Below are positions 12,301-27,300 of a stretch of DNA of 64,000 bases, one piece after another. The stretch covers positions 11,116,001 through 11,180,000 of the forward strand of contig NC_073646.1 of the NCBI RefSeq assembly GCF_029407905.1, in the 5' to 3' direction. Under the pieces are notes generated by a model, which had not been told where the DNA came from, did no database searches, and was given only the letters and a program-made list of their open reading frames with translations. Each line of letters begins with the position of its first letter. Positions within the stretch are counted from its first letter, which is position 1. This stretch comes from Bubalus kerabau (Eukaryota; Chordata; Mammalia; Artiodactyla; Bovidae). Both the position numbers and the translations under genes were made by a program.

Positions 12301-15300
12301 GCAGATATAAGGTCTGGGTTTTCCTTAAGTGGAATGTGAATATTGGGAGTTGGGGTGATGGCAACTACGAGTGGGGTACTCAGCCCTCCCCTCCTCTCCC
12401 GAAGCCTGGTCACTAAGGAAAGGTGGCAGGGAGGGCCACCACCCTCCTCCTACCTGACACGCGGGCCTCATCACCCAGCAAGTTGCTCAGTGACACAGAG
12501 AAGGCCAACCGGCTGCCTGCCTGCCAGCTGAGGTTTCCGGCGAGGACCACAGGGCTGCCCGATGTCACCAGTTTGACCTCCAGCTGGGCCTCAAACCGCT
12601 GGGCCTCGCCGCCCACTGCTGGCCACAGGTTGCTCCGGCCCTGGAAAGGTCCCAGATCACTTGTGGGGACGGGCTCGGCTAACAGGCCCCACCCTGACCG
12701 CAAGAACCAGGACTGGACAGAGGGCAGGAGATGGAGCCAGGTTAATGTGCTTCTGGGCTGATCCTTCTCAAATTTCTTACGAAATTGCTTACAATAGGTA
12801 AGTGAAAATGAAAGTGTCAGTCACTCAGTCATGTCCAACTCTTTGCGACCACATAAACTGTAGCCCGCCAGGCTCCTCTGTCCATGGGATTCTCCAGGCA
12901 AGAATACTGGAGTGGGTTGCCATTTCTTCCCCCAGGGCATCTTCCTGACCCAGGGATCAAACCCAGGTCTCCCACTTTACAGGCAGATTCTTTACCTTCT
13001 GAGCCGCCAGGGAATGGGTAATCCCTATTCAAATTCAGACAAAGTATGAATGAGTCTTCCTCCCTGCCCCCCTTTCAATCTGTCAGGGACTCTTGGCCAG
13101 CTCTCCCTGCAGAATATTCTGGAATCTAACCACTTTGGCCACCTCCACCACTGCCCCGGCCTGAGCCTGCTCATCACGCCTGTGTTGCTGTGAGAACCTT
13201 CTCCCCGCTCTCCTGGCTCCTGCCCTGGTGGCCAGGGGGAGCACTTCCACGCGCGGGAGATGATGCCATGCCTATCTTGCTCGGGCTAAAAGCCAAAGTC
13301 CTTGCAAAGGTCAACAAGGTCCAGTGGTCAAGAATCCACCTCCTGATGCAGGGGACATGGGCTCGATCCTGTCGGGGAACTAAGATCCCACATGTTGCGG
13401 GGCCACTAAGCACATGAGCCACAACTCGAGAGCCCACACACTGCAACTAAGACCCGATGCAGCTGAATAAACAAACACACAAATAAATATTTAAAAAAAA
13501 AAAAAAAACAACAATAAGCCAGACTAGCTCTGGAAGTCAGCCACACAGCCCTGGCCAGACAAAGCAAACAGCACAAGGGAGGACCCCAGCAGGTAAGACA
13601 CAGATGACCCCAAACATACTCCATGTCTCCACGATTGAGGTTTGTCCAGAGAACCCATAGCAGCTGCAGCTATCAACTTTGATGGCTGTGCCGACTGTAG
13701 ACCCATCCTACAGACCTCTCTGCTGGCTGCCAGCTGATCTGATTATCCAAAAGATGAAACAACGGCCTCACTGTTCCCAGACTGTCCGCTGCTTTATGCT
13801 GTTGTTCAGTCACTCAGCCGTGTCCAACTCTTTGTGACCCCATGGACTGCCGCACGCCAGGCTTCCCCAGGCTTTACTGTCTCCTGGAGCTTGCTCAGAC
13901 TCATGTCCATCGAATCGGTGATGCCATCCAACCATCTCCTCCTCTGTTGTCCCCTTCTCCTCCTGCCCTCAATCCTTTCCAACATCAGGGTCTTCTATCT
14001 CTTGTAAATCCTGTTTTTGCCTTTGTTCCTTGACAACAGTCACAAATCAGTGTCCTCTGATTACTCTTTGGCAAAGCCTTACATGGTCTCTCCTCTTACT
14101 TTCCGTCCCTTCTCCTATGCTGGTCCAACCACACGGGGCCTCAGGCTGTGCTTCTGAAACCCTGTGCACATTCCTGCCCCAGGACCTTTGTACGTGCTGT
14201 GCCCTTTACCTGCAATACCCTTCCCCCAGAGACTCACATAGCTCTCTTCTGCACATTCTTTATGTCTTTGCTAAAGGTTATCTCCTCAGTCAGGCTTACC
14301 CTGTAAGCCTATTTAAAACTGAAGGGATTTTCCTGGCAGTCCAGTGGCTAAGACCCCATGCTCCCAATGCTGGGGGCCCAGGTTCAATCCCTGGTCAGGG
14401 AACAAGATCCTACATGCCACAACTAAGAGTCAGTGCAGCCAAATGATTAAATAAAAAACTGAAGCCAACTTTCAGACCCTTTTTCTCATAGTCCAGACCC
14501 CTGTATCTAGCTCATCAATTCCCTTTTCGTACAGTGCTTACATTCACCTAGCATCACAATTTGCTTATGTATTTTATGATCTCTCCCATTCTCTTCCAAA
14601 AGGAGAGAATTCTGTATGCCTATCTCTTCCACTGAGCTGTCTTCCTGGCATACTGTAGGTACTTAATAAGCAGCTACTGAATAAATGAATAAAGACAATG
14701 AAAAATATAAGTTTCATTCCCCTTCCTGGTCTCACAGCCTCCCTCAAAGGCAACCACCGTGCCTGCATCTGTGCATCTTCCAGAGACAGTGTGGGCCTAC
14801 AGATATGAGTCTGTCTCTGTGTACTTGTGTGTACATGTGTACATACATGTGTATATACACGTGTGTACACACGTGTGTACATGTGTACTCAATCACACAC
14901 ACACGCTGCCTCTTGCTCTGCACAAAAATAGACACAGACTCTCCACTCTGCTCCACGTCTCTCACTTCATGGCGTGTCTTGCTAATGCTTCTCTCTGGTC
15001 TGTATCAGAAGCTGCTCGGTAGTTAGCTGTAGCTTTTACAAAGTGCGGCCCGTGCATAGCATGATTATAGAATTTCTCATCCAAACCAGGACACTTATCA
15101 GTTAAAGAGACCACTAATCAGGGACTTCCCTGGTGGTCTAGTGGCTAAGATTCCACACTCCCAATGTAGGGGGTCCTGGGTCGGGGAACTAGGTTCCCAT
15201 ATGCTGCAACTAAAGATCTCACAAGCCACAGGAGAGATCGGAGATCCCATGTGCACCAACTAAGACTCAGTGCAGCCAAATAAATAAATATATTTTTTAA

Positions 15301-18300
15301 AAAAGAGAGAGAGAATCAGTAATCACAGCTGAGCTGGATCAATAGCAACCTGGGACTTAGGGATGCTCTATCATTGCACAGGGGAGAGGGCACTGACATC
15401 TAACACTCTCCACGCTGTCCTTAAAGCCCACAAACTCTCAGTTGACTTGAGCCCAGCCTTTCTGCTTTGTATTCCTGAGTTCATCTGCCTTAGCTTCCTC
15501 ATTTCCTGCAGGCTTACCAAGAAGACTAAAACAGAGACCCAGGGTCAAAGACATATGTGTCCCCTGCCCATCCTAGAAAAGGCTTTGGAAAGTTCTGAAG
15601 CTCCAGGTGTTACCAGGATCGTGATGAGTCTGAGGCAGCTAGAACTGTAGTTTCTCTAAAGGCCAATGCTTCCAGGCCTGCAGGACAGCCCTCTGGAGAG
15701 GGGCAGGCAATTAGCACTCGTGTGCTTAGCAAAGCAGAATTGCTTCAGGGCTCCTGGGAGCTCTGAAATGATGCGTAGTCTCAGCCAGCAGGCAGCTGGG
15801 GTTCTAAGAGGAAGATGCTCTCCCCTGACACTTGGTCTTCGCACCCAGACAGGAAGCAGATTTGGGAGCTCAGAGTGTGTTCATGCTGCAAAAATTCCAA
15901 CCCTGGCTTTAATTTTCAACTCGGACCTCTCTGAGAATCCACTGGAGACAGATATAGAACCAGACTCATGGCCAAAGGGGCCCAGAGGTCCTGCTTGGCA
16001 GGAGCAAGTCTCCAGCTGCTCATTTTATCCTTTTTGGAGTCACAGACCTGCTTGAGCATTGGCTGGAAAGTCTAAACCCTCTCCCCAGAAGGAGAACAGA
16101 CACAAAACTTCTGCACAATTGCAGGGGCTTCAGAGGATCCACTGAGTCCCATTTAGGTCCTCCAGGTTGAAAACTTTAAAAAGTACCTATAGGGCTTCCT
16201 TGGTGGCTCAGTAGTCAAGAATCCACCCACCAATGCAAGGGACACAGGTTTGATTTCCAGTCTGGGAAGAACCCACATGTGGTGAAGCAAATCAGTAGCA
16301 AGCCACAACTACGGAGCCTGTGCTCTAGGGCCCGGGAGCCACAAGAGAAGTCCCCACACTGCAAATAGAGAGTAGTCCCTGCTCCCCGCAACTAGAGAAA
16401 AGATCACACAGCTACAAAGGGCCGGCACAGTCAAAAATAAATAAATAGATGTTTTTTTAAAAACTGAAAGGTTTTTCAAATCTATAATATTATGAGCCGA
16501 ACTGTGCTTCCCTCCAAAGCTAACCCCCAGGACTTGTGAATGTGACCATACTGGTAAACAGGATCTTTGCAGATGAAGGCAGGATGAGGTCATTTGTGTG
16601 GACCTTAATCCAGCCTGGGAAACTTACAAAAAGAGAGATTTGGGCATAGATGCCTACAGAGGGCAGACAATGAGGAGACAAGGCGGAAGACAGCCACTTA
16701 AAAGCCAAGGAATCCCCAAGGCTACTAGAAACCAGGAGAGAAGCATGGATTAGAGCCTTAGCAGGAACCAACTCTGCCAGCATGTTGATTTTGAACTTCT
16801 AGCCTCCAGAACTATGAGAAAATTTCCATTGTTTAAGCCCCCTAAAATTCAGGGTACTTTGATAGAGCAGCCCTGGAAAACTCACACAGATTTCTCCGTG
16901 TGTGCCTTGATATTTCTTCTGGAAATCTAGGGAGTAGCACTCTTTGACTTATTATTTTATACCTTTGTCTACACTGAATTTTTAAAAGCATGCTCCTGTG
17001 TTACTATTACCAATTTTTGACATCGATGGTGGTAAGATCTGAACCCATTTTTGTTTTCATACTAGATGGTCCTAGTAGGTGGATAGAGAAGAACAGCTAA
17101 AGCACGAGAGAGACTTCCCTGGTGGTCCAGTGGTTAAGAATCTGCCTACCAATGCAGGGGATTTGGGTTCGATCCCTGGTCAGGAAACTAGATTCTATAT
17201 GCCTTAGGGCAACTGAACCCACACACCACAACTGAAAGGTCCTGCATGCCACAGTGAAGGTCCCATGTGATGCAACTAAGTCCTGATAAATCAATAAAGA
17301 TTTTTTAAAAATCCACCTTCCAATGCAGGGGACATGGGTTCGATCCCTGGTCAGGGAACTAAGATCCCACATGCCACAGGGCAACTAAGCCCACGCCCTA
17401 CAACTACTGAGTCCATGCATCGCAGCAAAAGATCCCATATGCTGCAGCAAAGACCTCTCATGCCACAACTAAGACTCGATGCAATTCAACAAATTAATTA
17501 ATAAATTGAAAAAGAAACAAAAAACACCAAAGGAGGTGGTGATGAGTAAGCAGGGATTGGGACCGGAAGTGTCCTGGGAGGTGGCAGGTGTCAACAGCAG
17601 GGGTTTGAAGATGGGGTGCAAACCTTGATGTAGTAGACGTCCCTTTCATCCAGGATCAACTCCAGGTGACCCATGCGGGCCCTCTGGACAGTCTCGATCT
17701 TTCCTGGGAGACAACATGAGAGTTTAGAGACCAGGGTTCAACATCCTGGATCCACCCCTGCCTTCGCTGGGGGATGTCCTCCTGGCTTCCTAGTCTCTGA
17801 GCCCCGGGGTCCTTGTCCATTAAACAGGGCTCTATGTAGTGCCAACCTCAGAAGGTGGCTGAGGAGTCCACAGCGAGTGGGCTGTATCTGGCCCATGGAT
17901 CTGGCCTGTGGCCGGGGGCAGAGTGACAGGGGGACCACTGTCTTTACCATCAAGCTCGATTCTCTTCTTGGGATGGAGCAGCTTGAGACGGAACTTCCCC
18001 TGAGGCCAGCTGTAGCTGATGTCCACCCCGACGTCCCTGGGCACTTCCGATCCGGGCGTGCCCATGAAGATGTGAGCTGAGGCTTCTTGAGGGAGCCAGC
18101 AGTCCTTCTGTAAACATGGCAGAGTCCTCAAGACCAAGAACCCATCCAGGTCCCCCCACCTGAAAAAAAACTGAGTTCCGGGCCTCCCCCGTTGCTCAGT
18201 GGTAAAGAATTTGCCTGCCAACATAGAAGACACAGGTTCCATCCCTGGTCCAGGAAGATCCCACAGTCTGCAGAGCAACTGGGACCGTGCGCCTCAACTA

Positions 18301-21300
18301 CTGAGCCTGTGCTCTGGGGCCCGGGAACTGCAGCTCCTGAGGCTACATGCAGAAACTACTGAAGCCCAAACACTCTAGAGCCCATGATCCGAAACAAGAG
18401 AAGCCACTGCAGTGAGGAGCCCAAGCTCTCACACTAGCCGCAACTAGAGAAAAGCAATGAAGACCCCAAAATAAATAAATGTGTGTTTCCAAAAAAACCC
18501 CAAAACCTGAGTTCTTATGGTCATTCTTGTTCTTGAAAGACAAGAACCCTAAAACCAGGAGTCTGGGGCTGTGCATCCTGGAGGAGAGTCCTACAGGACA
18601 ACTCAGGACCACAGGAACAGGCTCTCAGTTTATATGGCCGACAACTAGGGGAGCAGCTGCAACACACACCTGCCTGGACCCCCCTGGGCCCCTTCACCAG
18701 CTCAGCGTGCTCATCTCCCAGCTTTTGTGTGCTTTGCTTTTTAAAAAAAAAAAACAAAAACAAATGTTTTATTTTGTATTGGGGTGTAACTGATTAACAA
18801 TGTTGCAACAGTATCAGGTGGAGAATGAAGGGGCTCAGCCATACATATACACGTATCCATCTCCCCCAGACTCCCCTCCCATCCAGGCTGCCACATGACA
18901 TTGAGCAGAGTTCCCCGTGCTGTACGGCAGATCCCTGTTGGGTGTCCATGTTAAATGTAGCTGTTTGTACATGTCCATCCCTAACTCCCTAACTATCCCT
19001 TGCCCCATCCTTCCCGCTGGCAACCATAAGCTTCTTCTCAGCCTGTGAGTCTGTTTCTGTTTTGTAAGTAAGTTCATTTGTATAACTTCTTTTTGGATTC
19101 CGCATATAAGGGATGTCACATGATATTTCTCCTTCTCTGACTTACTTCGCTCAGTATGACACTCTCTAGGTCCACCCATGTTGCTGCAAAGGGCATTACT
19201 TCATTCTTTTTATGAATGGCTGAGTAATAGTCCATTATGTATATGTACCACATCTTTATCCATTCCTCTGTTGATGGACATTTAGGTTGCTTCCATGTCT
19301 TTGCTATTGTAAACAGTGATGCAGTGAACACTGGGGTCTGTGTTCTTTGCTCCTAATCCCAGGCACCTGTGACCTCCAGAACATTCCCTCCAGCAAAGGA
19401 GGGAAAAACATCTAGCTCCTTAGCCCCCAGGGGACCAAACTCTGCAACATAAGTCCTGCTCCAGGGCTGACCAGGGATCAGGCTGACGCTGCCACCTCAC
19501 CTGCCATCACCCTTGCTCAGCTTCTTTCCTGTCCCCACGCTCTTACTGGGTCCTCCTGGAGTCTTTTCTTCATCCATCACTTTTACCCAAATCCTTGGTT
19601 CTGGTGAAAATGCAGCTTAACGCATGAGCCCTCTTTAATATCCTGCACCATCGTACATTTACCCAGAACCAATTAACATTCACTGCTGTGTGCGAGGCAC
19701 CGTTACAGGCACAGGGGGTGCAGCCGAGTGTTATACACAAAGTCCTGCCCTCCTGGCAGCCACACTCACAGGACCTCCAGACACAGAAGGAAGTGAGACG
19801 GCAGCTGGTGGCCGTGAGTGCTCTGCTGACAAACTCGGAGTCAGGGGTCATTGTTCTGGACCGGGTGGTCAGGGGAGGGAAGTTGTTTCTGAGGAAGGGG
19901 CATTTGATGAGACCAGGAGGCAGCAAGGCACAGAGTCAAGTGGATGTCTAGAAAAGAGTGTTCCAGGCAGAGGAAATCACCAATGCAAAGGCCCTGGGGC
20001 AGCAATGTGCTTGGCATTTAATTAAAAGGAGGTCAGTGTGTCTGGAGAGCGGTGAACCTGGTCAAAAAGCGGGGAGATGGGGAGGAGAGGCCGGCACGGC
20101 TGGATCATTGAAAGCCTGTAGGTCAGGGCGCTCGGCTCCTACTCAGAGATAAGGAGCCACTGCAGAGTCCTGAGCAGAGGACGGACACAATCCTTTAGGG
20201 ATTTTGGAAGGTCTGGCTGGCTGCTGGTGGAAAACACATGGGAAGGAGACAAGAGTGGGAACTGGGAGGTCAGATAGGAGGCTGTTGAGTGTCTGTTCTG
20301 TGCCAGGTGCTGGGGACCCAGGAGTGAGAAAGGCACTGGATCTGTTCCCAGGAACTGAGTGACCAGTGGGGAAGACAGATCTTAATTAACCAGCTTCAGT
20401 AATGAACACAAATATGACTGAAAGGGAAGGAACACAGTCCCCTTAGAGCACATAACAAATGAACATGGCCATTTCAGGGCAATCAGGGCAGGCTTCCCTG
20501 AGGAGGTGACCTCTTGAATGGAGCTACGAAGGTTGATTCAGAGTTAACAAGCCAACAAGCCAGAGACAGAGGAGCCCATGTGCAAGGGTCCTGAGGCAGG
20601 AGGGGAACTACAAGCCCAGCCCAACAGCTCCAGGGAGGAGGCCCCCGTCCTTATGAGTGATGCTCAAGGCTGACCCCTGAGTAGAAGACCTAGGGAGGCC
20701 CTGAATCCAGTTGAGAAAGAAGAAGGTTCCCTAGGGCCTACCTGGGGGTGGAGGGTGTAGGCAGCTTCCAGCAGATACTGTTGGAGCCCGCGGTCCTGCT
20801 TCTTCAGCGACACGGCTGCGAACACAGGCACCGAGAGCAGGGAGGGCTGGTCGGGCGCCGGCCAGCGCACCTCAGTGCAGACCTGCCATCCCCAGGTGTG
20901 GGCTGCTGTGGGAAAGGGAGCAGGCACCACCAATCAGGAGAGAGCTGAGGGCTCCGGGCCGGGCCACGGACGCTCCCATCAGCAAAGAAAGAGTACCTCC
21001 ACATTCTTCGGAGAAACAGTATCATTTAGTCATTAATCATAGCAGGTGGTGGTGTGTAGACCAGGCTTTCTCAGCTTTGGCACTCTCAACCCGTGGCCTG
21101 GATAATTCCTTGTTGTGGGGGACTACCCTGGGCTTGACCCACTAGATGCCTTTAGCACCTCTCACACCAGTCTGACAACTAGCGATGTCAACAGACATTG
21201 CCAACTGTCCCCCGGCAAGGGTAGGGTCAAAATCACCCCTGGTTCAGGACCCCTCGTGTAGACTATCAGAATATCCGGCAGTAAGATGTAGGACGCAGGC

Positions 21301-24300
21301 TCTGGAGCAAGAAAGCCTGGATCCACATTCCCGTTCTGCCATTGCCCAGCTGTGTGACTTTGGGCAAGTTACCTAACATCTCTGTGCTTTGGTGTTTCTC
21401 ATCTGTCCATGGGGACTGATAATAGATCCAGCCCCATGCTGTAGCTGGGAGGATTTACAGCTCAGTGAGTGTTCAGGACACTGTTTAGCCTAAAGGAGTA
21501 ACTTAAGTAGGCTCCTCCCCCACTTTACCCTCCAGATGATTGCAAGATCTGCAACTGATCTACCTCCTTCTCTTCCTTCTCAATTTTGTTGCCTTTGACC
21601 TGCTGTTATCATCAAAGAGTTTTCTTGCTATTAAAATATGAAGTTCAGGACTTCCCTGGTAGTCCAGTGGTCAAGAATCCACCTGCCAATGCGGTGGACA
21701 CAGGTTTGATCCCTGGGGCAGGAAGATCCCACATGCCATGGGGCAACTAAGCCCGAACGCCACAGCTACTGACCCCCTGTGCTGCAGCTGCTGAGCCTCT
21801 GCCCGGGGCCCGCCCTCTGCAACGAGAGAAGCCGCCACAGTGAGAAGCCCATGCACCACAGGAGACAGTCGTCCCCACTCTCCGCAGCTGACAAAAGCCT
21901 GCATGCAGCAGTGAAGACCCAGCGCAGCCAAAAATACACACATATAAACATACGTAAAAAAGGAAATGCAAAAAATCTACTAAAAAATGCCCTTCTTTAC
22001 AGACTTCAAAAGTTAACGGGATATCTCGGTATTTTACTAAACCAGGAGTTGGCAAACATTTTCAAGTAAATGGCCAGATGGTAAATACTTGAGGTTTTGC
22101 TGGTCACACAACCGTGACCGCAATTTGCTGTTACTCAGCTCTGCTGTTGTTGAAGAAAGGCCGCAGACAACGGGGAGTGGCTCTGCACCAAGAAACCTTC
22201 ATTTCTGGGCACTGGACTATGAATTTCACTAATTTCTCACATGTTCTGAAATAGTCTTCTTTTGATTATTTTTTCACTGTTTGGAAATGTAAAAGTCTAT
22301 ACTTAGCTCAAAGGCTGTCATAATAAGCCATTCTCCTACTGTTGGATATTTGAGTTGCCACCTTTTTTTTCTTTGCTCTGTAAATACTGATGTAACAAAC
22401 ATCTCTGTGCATTCGGCACTTTTAAAGCTATTTTGGCTTATTTTCATAAGGTATAGGGAGGGCTTCCCACGTGGTGCTAGTGGTAAGGAACCCACCTGCC
22501 AATGCAGGAGATACAAAAGACGTGGGTTCAATCCCTCAATAGGGAAGATCCCCTGGAGAAGGAAATGGCAACCCACTCCAGTATTCTTGCTTGGAAAATT
22601 CCATGGACAGAGGAGCCTGGCGGGCTACAGTCCGTGAGGCCACAAAGAGTCGGACACGACTGAGTAACTTAACACACAGAGTCTAGACACAGCATCACTG
22701 AGTTAAAGGGCATAAGTACTTTCTGGGCAGAAGATAACTCTGGAATCTGGAGCTGTTATCTTACCCCTCAGCCCCCCAGACACCCATCCTGGGACAATGA
22801 CACGGAGGGCCTGCTGGTACCCACCTTCCTTACTGGTACAGGACTGGGCCTTGGAAGGGCTGGGAATGTGATTGAGGCTCCTCACACCATCCCCAGTGAC
22901 GAGATACAGCTGAGAGCTGGGTGGGAAGGGAGGAAGTGCCAGGTGACTCACTGCATTCATCCATAAACCCACCAGGGCGAGGCACTGCGGCAGGTCCCAC
23001 CAGGAACCGGACAGGCCCTTGGGGCACCAGCACGCTGGTGGGGGAGTCAGTCCATGAACACAGGGGGTGACAAGCGCTATGAAAAACCTAAATTATGGGA
23101 TGGCATGGGCATAGCATCCATCTTGGGGATACAGCGAGGCATTGGTTAGTTGGGGGGTTTGGAGGGGATACTCTGCAGAGGTAATATATGGTCAGAGAAT
23201 CAAAGGATGAGAAGGAGCTGGCATCCCAGAGGGAATGGCAGGTGCAAAGGCCCTGGGGTGAGAATAAAGGGGGCTCTTTAGGACCACCGACAAAAGGGTG
23301 GTGAGGGGGTCAGAATGGCGGGGAGGGAGTGAGGGGGGGCAGTAGTGGCAGGAGACTGGTGAGGGAGTGGGCAGGGCCTCCATCGGGCAGGGAAAGCATG
23401 CTAGCTGGGTTATCCTGGATGCAAGCAAGGGATTTTAAATAGGGGAGGGGGAGCGTGATAGGATTTAATTGACAAGTAAAAGGAGACCCCACTGGCTGCT
23501 GCCCGGAGAGGGTCAGGTGGGCAACAGGGCCTCCAGCAAGGGAAAGGAGGAGGTGGGGGTGGGGGCAGTCTGGCTTCTCCTGTTTCCTCTGAATTCACTG
23601 TTCTCTAAGTATCACCTCTCCAGGAGGCTGGGGAAGAGCAGACCCCAGGAGGGACCCCCGGAAAGATCTGAGCACTGTGGGAGTCCCCACCTCCCAGTCT
23701 CCTTCAGCCCCTGTCACATACACACCCACCCTACCCTGACACACACACATACACACACACACACGATACACCTCACTCACTGACATGGGCAAATTATCTC
23801 ACAAACACACCCACAGACATGCAATCACATACACAGACTCAAAGGCACACCCGTAGGCACACACACTCAGACACAGGCATGCACACTCTCACAGACACCC
23901 ACACTCACACCAGTGCCCACCCTGCCTCACACACAGACATATTCACGGGCTCCCTCCCCGGGTTCGGGAACCCACCTGAAGTGGAACAGCTCCATGCCCT
24001 CCTCTGGTGTATTCAGATGCACCCTGAGGTCTTGGCCCTTCCTCGCCTGGATCCCACCATCCAGGCTGGCGGTTCCGCGGACACCAGTCACCCACCTCAG
24101 CCCGGCCTGCCCCAGGGCACCCACTGTGCCCATCTGTGCAGAGATCTGGAGCAGCACGCTACGGAAGAAGCACACGGCTGCAGCCTATGGCCCCAGGCAA
24201 TGGCCAAACCAGTGCCAACCCACACACCACCCACGAACCCCCTGTCAGCTTCACTCCATGGTCCTGAGTCAGAGCGGCCCCTCCGCTGTGGCCATCACTG

Positions 24301-27300
24301 ACCACACACTCCATGTGGGCCACTCTATACCTTGCCATCGAACCCTCACCATCATTAGCCCCATTTAACAGACAGACAAACCGAGGCTCACAGAGGTGAC
24401 ACCACCTGCATGAGTTCCACAGTTGGGACATGGAACAGCCAGTCTGGAGCCCTGGTTGTCAGAGCCCAAGCCCAAGGTCTCTATGCCCAACAAAAGGTAG
24501 CATAGGACACCCACATTCCCCACACTGGACCCAGAAACGAAAGGCAGGTCAGCTTAGTGACTGGGAGAGTCGCCCAGCAGGCCTGGGACAGGTGAGCATT
24601 GTTCTGCTCAAAATCCTTGATGCCATGTGGCCAAGGGTCAGCTGTGCACTCATTGTGAGTCTCAATTTCCTTAACCCTTAATGGAAATAAGAAAAGTGTC
24701 CTCCTTGTGTGTGGCCATGTGGGTTCCTGTACCTTAAATGCTCTTCCCTCTCCCTCTCCTCCCACCCTCTCCCCCAAGAGGCAGAGGGAAGAGTGGGGCT
24801 GAGACACAAACTGTGAAGCCCAGCTGCTGTGCTACCTTGGGCACGGGGGCTGTACCTTGCTGAGCCTCAGTCTTCTCATCTGTAAAGTGGGCACAACTGC
24901 CCAGGATCTCCTTAGTCTCTTGGCACAAAAAACACTCGATCTACAGTAGTTGGTAGTCAGCAGAGCAGGGCTCCCGCCTCAGCCCATGCTGATGCCCCAG
25001 CTCTCTGCAGGGGGAGGCCCTGATCCACCTATCTCCCCCAGATCTGAAGAGCCAGTTACCTGGGCTTGACGTAACCATTCACAGAGAAATCTGAGCGCTG
25101 CTGGAAGTCGGCTGTCCCTCGGACCCGGATGCTGACGGCAGCCGAGACATTGAGGGTCAACCGGGCTGGGAGGCCAGACATGGTGGGAAAGGTGAGCTCC
25201 TCCATCACCAGGTTCAGCCTCCGGTTCGCCTGCACCTCCTGGCCCTGCAGTCGGAGAACAGTACAGTGCACGTGACCCCCTCACTTGCCCCTCACAACCC
25301 TCAGACAGAACCTTATCATTGTCCTCAGTTTCCAGATGAGAAAACAGAGCCCCCAAACAGATAAAAATAACCCAGCGGAGCCCACGTAGCTAGAAACCAG
25401 CAGAACTGGGGTTTGAACCAAGACAGTTTACTGCAGGTCATAGTCAGAGGTCAGGCATCCAGGCCCACCCAGGGTGTGGGCCCTGCTTGCACACCTGGCA
25501 CAGAGCACTTAGTAAGTGCCAGGGACACTCCACTTTGCTGCATTTTTACTGCACTGAGTCATTTGATTCAACCACTCTATGAAGTAGATATTATTACTAC
25601 TATTCTATCATGCCCATTTCACAGATGCAGAAACTGAGGTCATGGTAAATTCAACAATACGCCCAAGGCTGTAAGTGGTGCGGCCAATTTTTGACCTTGG
25701 GCAGTCTGGTTCCAAATTTCATGCTCTTGAGTTTGAAAGTACTTTAGTATTCCCCCAAAGCATCAAAGGAAACATCATCAGGTCAGACAGCAGGGATGGG
25801 CCAAGCCCAGCCTGAGGTACCTTCAGGAGTTTGATGGCAAGCTCAGCCAGGTTCAGGGACTGGCGCGTCACGTGGCTCCCCATCGCCCCACAGTTGACAA
25901 AGCTCAACTCATGCCCGAACACCTTCATGCTTAGCTGACACTTCAGCGCCTGCCGCTCCCCGCGACTCCGGGCCACCTGTGACCAGGAACAGGTCTGGCT
26001 TAGCCAGGCAAGGCCCCTGGACCTTGGGAGGGGGAAGGGGCAGCTGGAGAGAAAGGTCAAGGGCTTGTGGGGTTCAGAACAGGACTTGCAAAACTCATGG
26101 TCCACAGGCAGAACCTACAGATATATTTTCTTAGACCTGCACAGTCTACCCAACACCCAGTGCAATGTGTGTGTGTAAATAATAGAGGCTTTTAAAGATC
26201 CAGGCTGAATATGATCCAGCAATATAGCCAGACAAAACTGCATTTCAAAAACATAGATGCACCCCAGTGTCCATCAGCAGAGTAATGGAGAGGTGGTACA
26301 ATGGAATACTACTCAGCCATTAAAAAGAATGAAATAATGCCCTTTGCAGCAACATGGATGAACCTAAAGATTGTTATACTGAGTGAAGTAGGTCAGACAG
26401 AGAAAGACAAATATCATATGATATCACCTACATGTGGAATCCAGAAAAATGATACTAAAATGAACTTATTTACAAAGCAGAAATAGAGTCACAGATATAG
26501 AAAACAAATTTATGGCTACCAGAGGGGAAAGGGGGTGGATAAACTGGGAGATTGAGATTGACACATACACACTACTACATATAAAATAGATAATAAGTAA
26601 CTATATAGCACAGGAAACTCTACTCAATACTCTGTTAATAACCTATACATGAAAATAATCTAAAAAAGAGTAGATATACATATATGGGGGTTTCCCTGGT
26701 GGCTCAGCTGGTAAAGAATCTACCTGCAGTGTGGGAGACCTGGGTTCAATCCCTGGGTTGGGAAGATCCCCTGGAGGAGGGCATGGAAACCCACTCCAGT
26801 ATTCTTGCCTGGAGAATCCCCATGGACAGAGAAGCCTGGAAGGTTTCAGTCCATGGGGTCTCACAGAGTGGGACACGACTGAGCAACGAAGCTCAGCACA
26901 TACATACATGGAAAACTGAGTCACTTTGCTGTAAACCTGAAACTAACACTATATTGTAAGTCAACTGTGAAAGTGAAAGTCACTCAGTCGTGTCCGACTC
27001 TTTGCGACCCCATGAACTATATATAGTCCATGGAATTCTCCAGGCCAGAATATTGGAGTGGGTAGCCTTTCCCTTCTCCAGGGGATCTTCCCAACCCAGG
27101 GATTGAACCCAGGTCTCCCACATGGCAGGCAGATTCTTTACCAGCTGAGCCACAACTATACTTCAATAAAAATATTTAGAAAAAGTTGCAAAGCTAGTAC
27201 AGAGAGCTCCCATGTACAGCTCACCCTGTTTCCTCCACTGTTAGCATCTTACACGACCAAGACGCACAGTGAAAACGAGGAAACCAACACCAACATGCTT

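Noticed and set aside
14326..17515. tRNA genes (A/B box-like sequence)
   Set aside because: All are tRNA-derived SINE bodies without a full cloverleaf.
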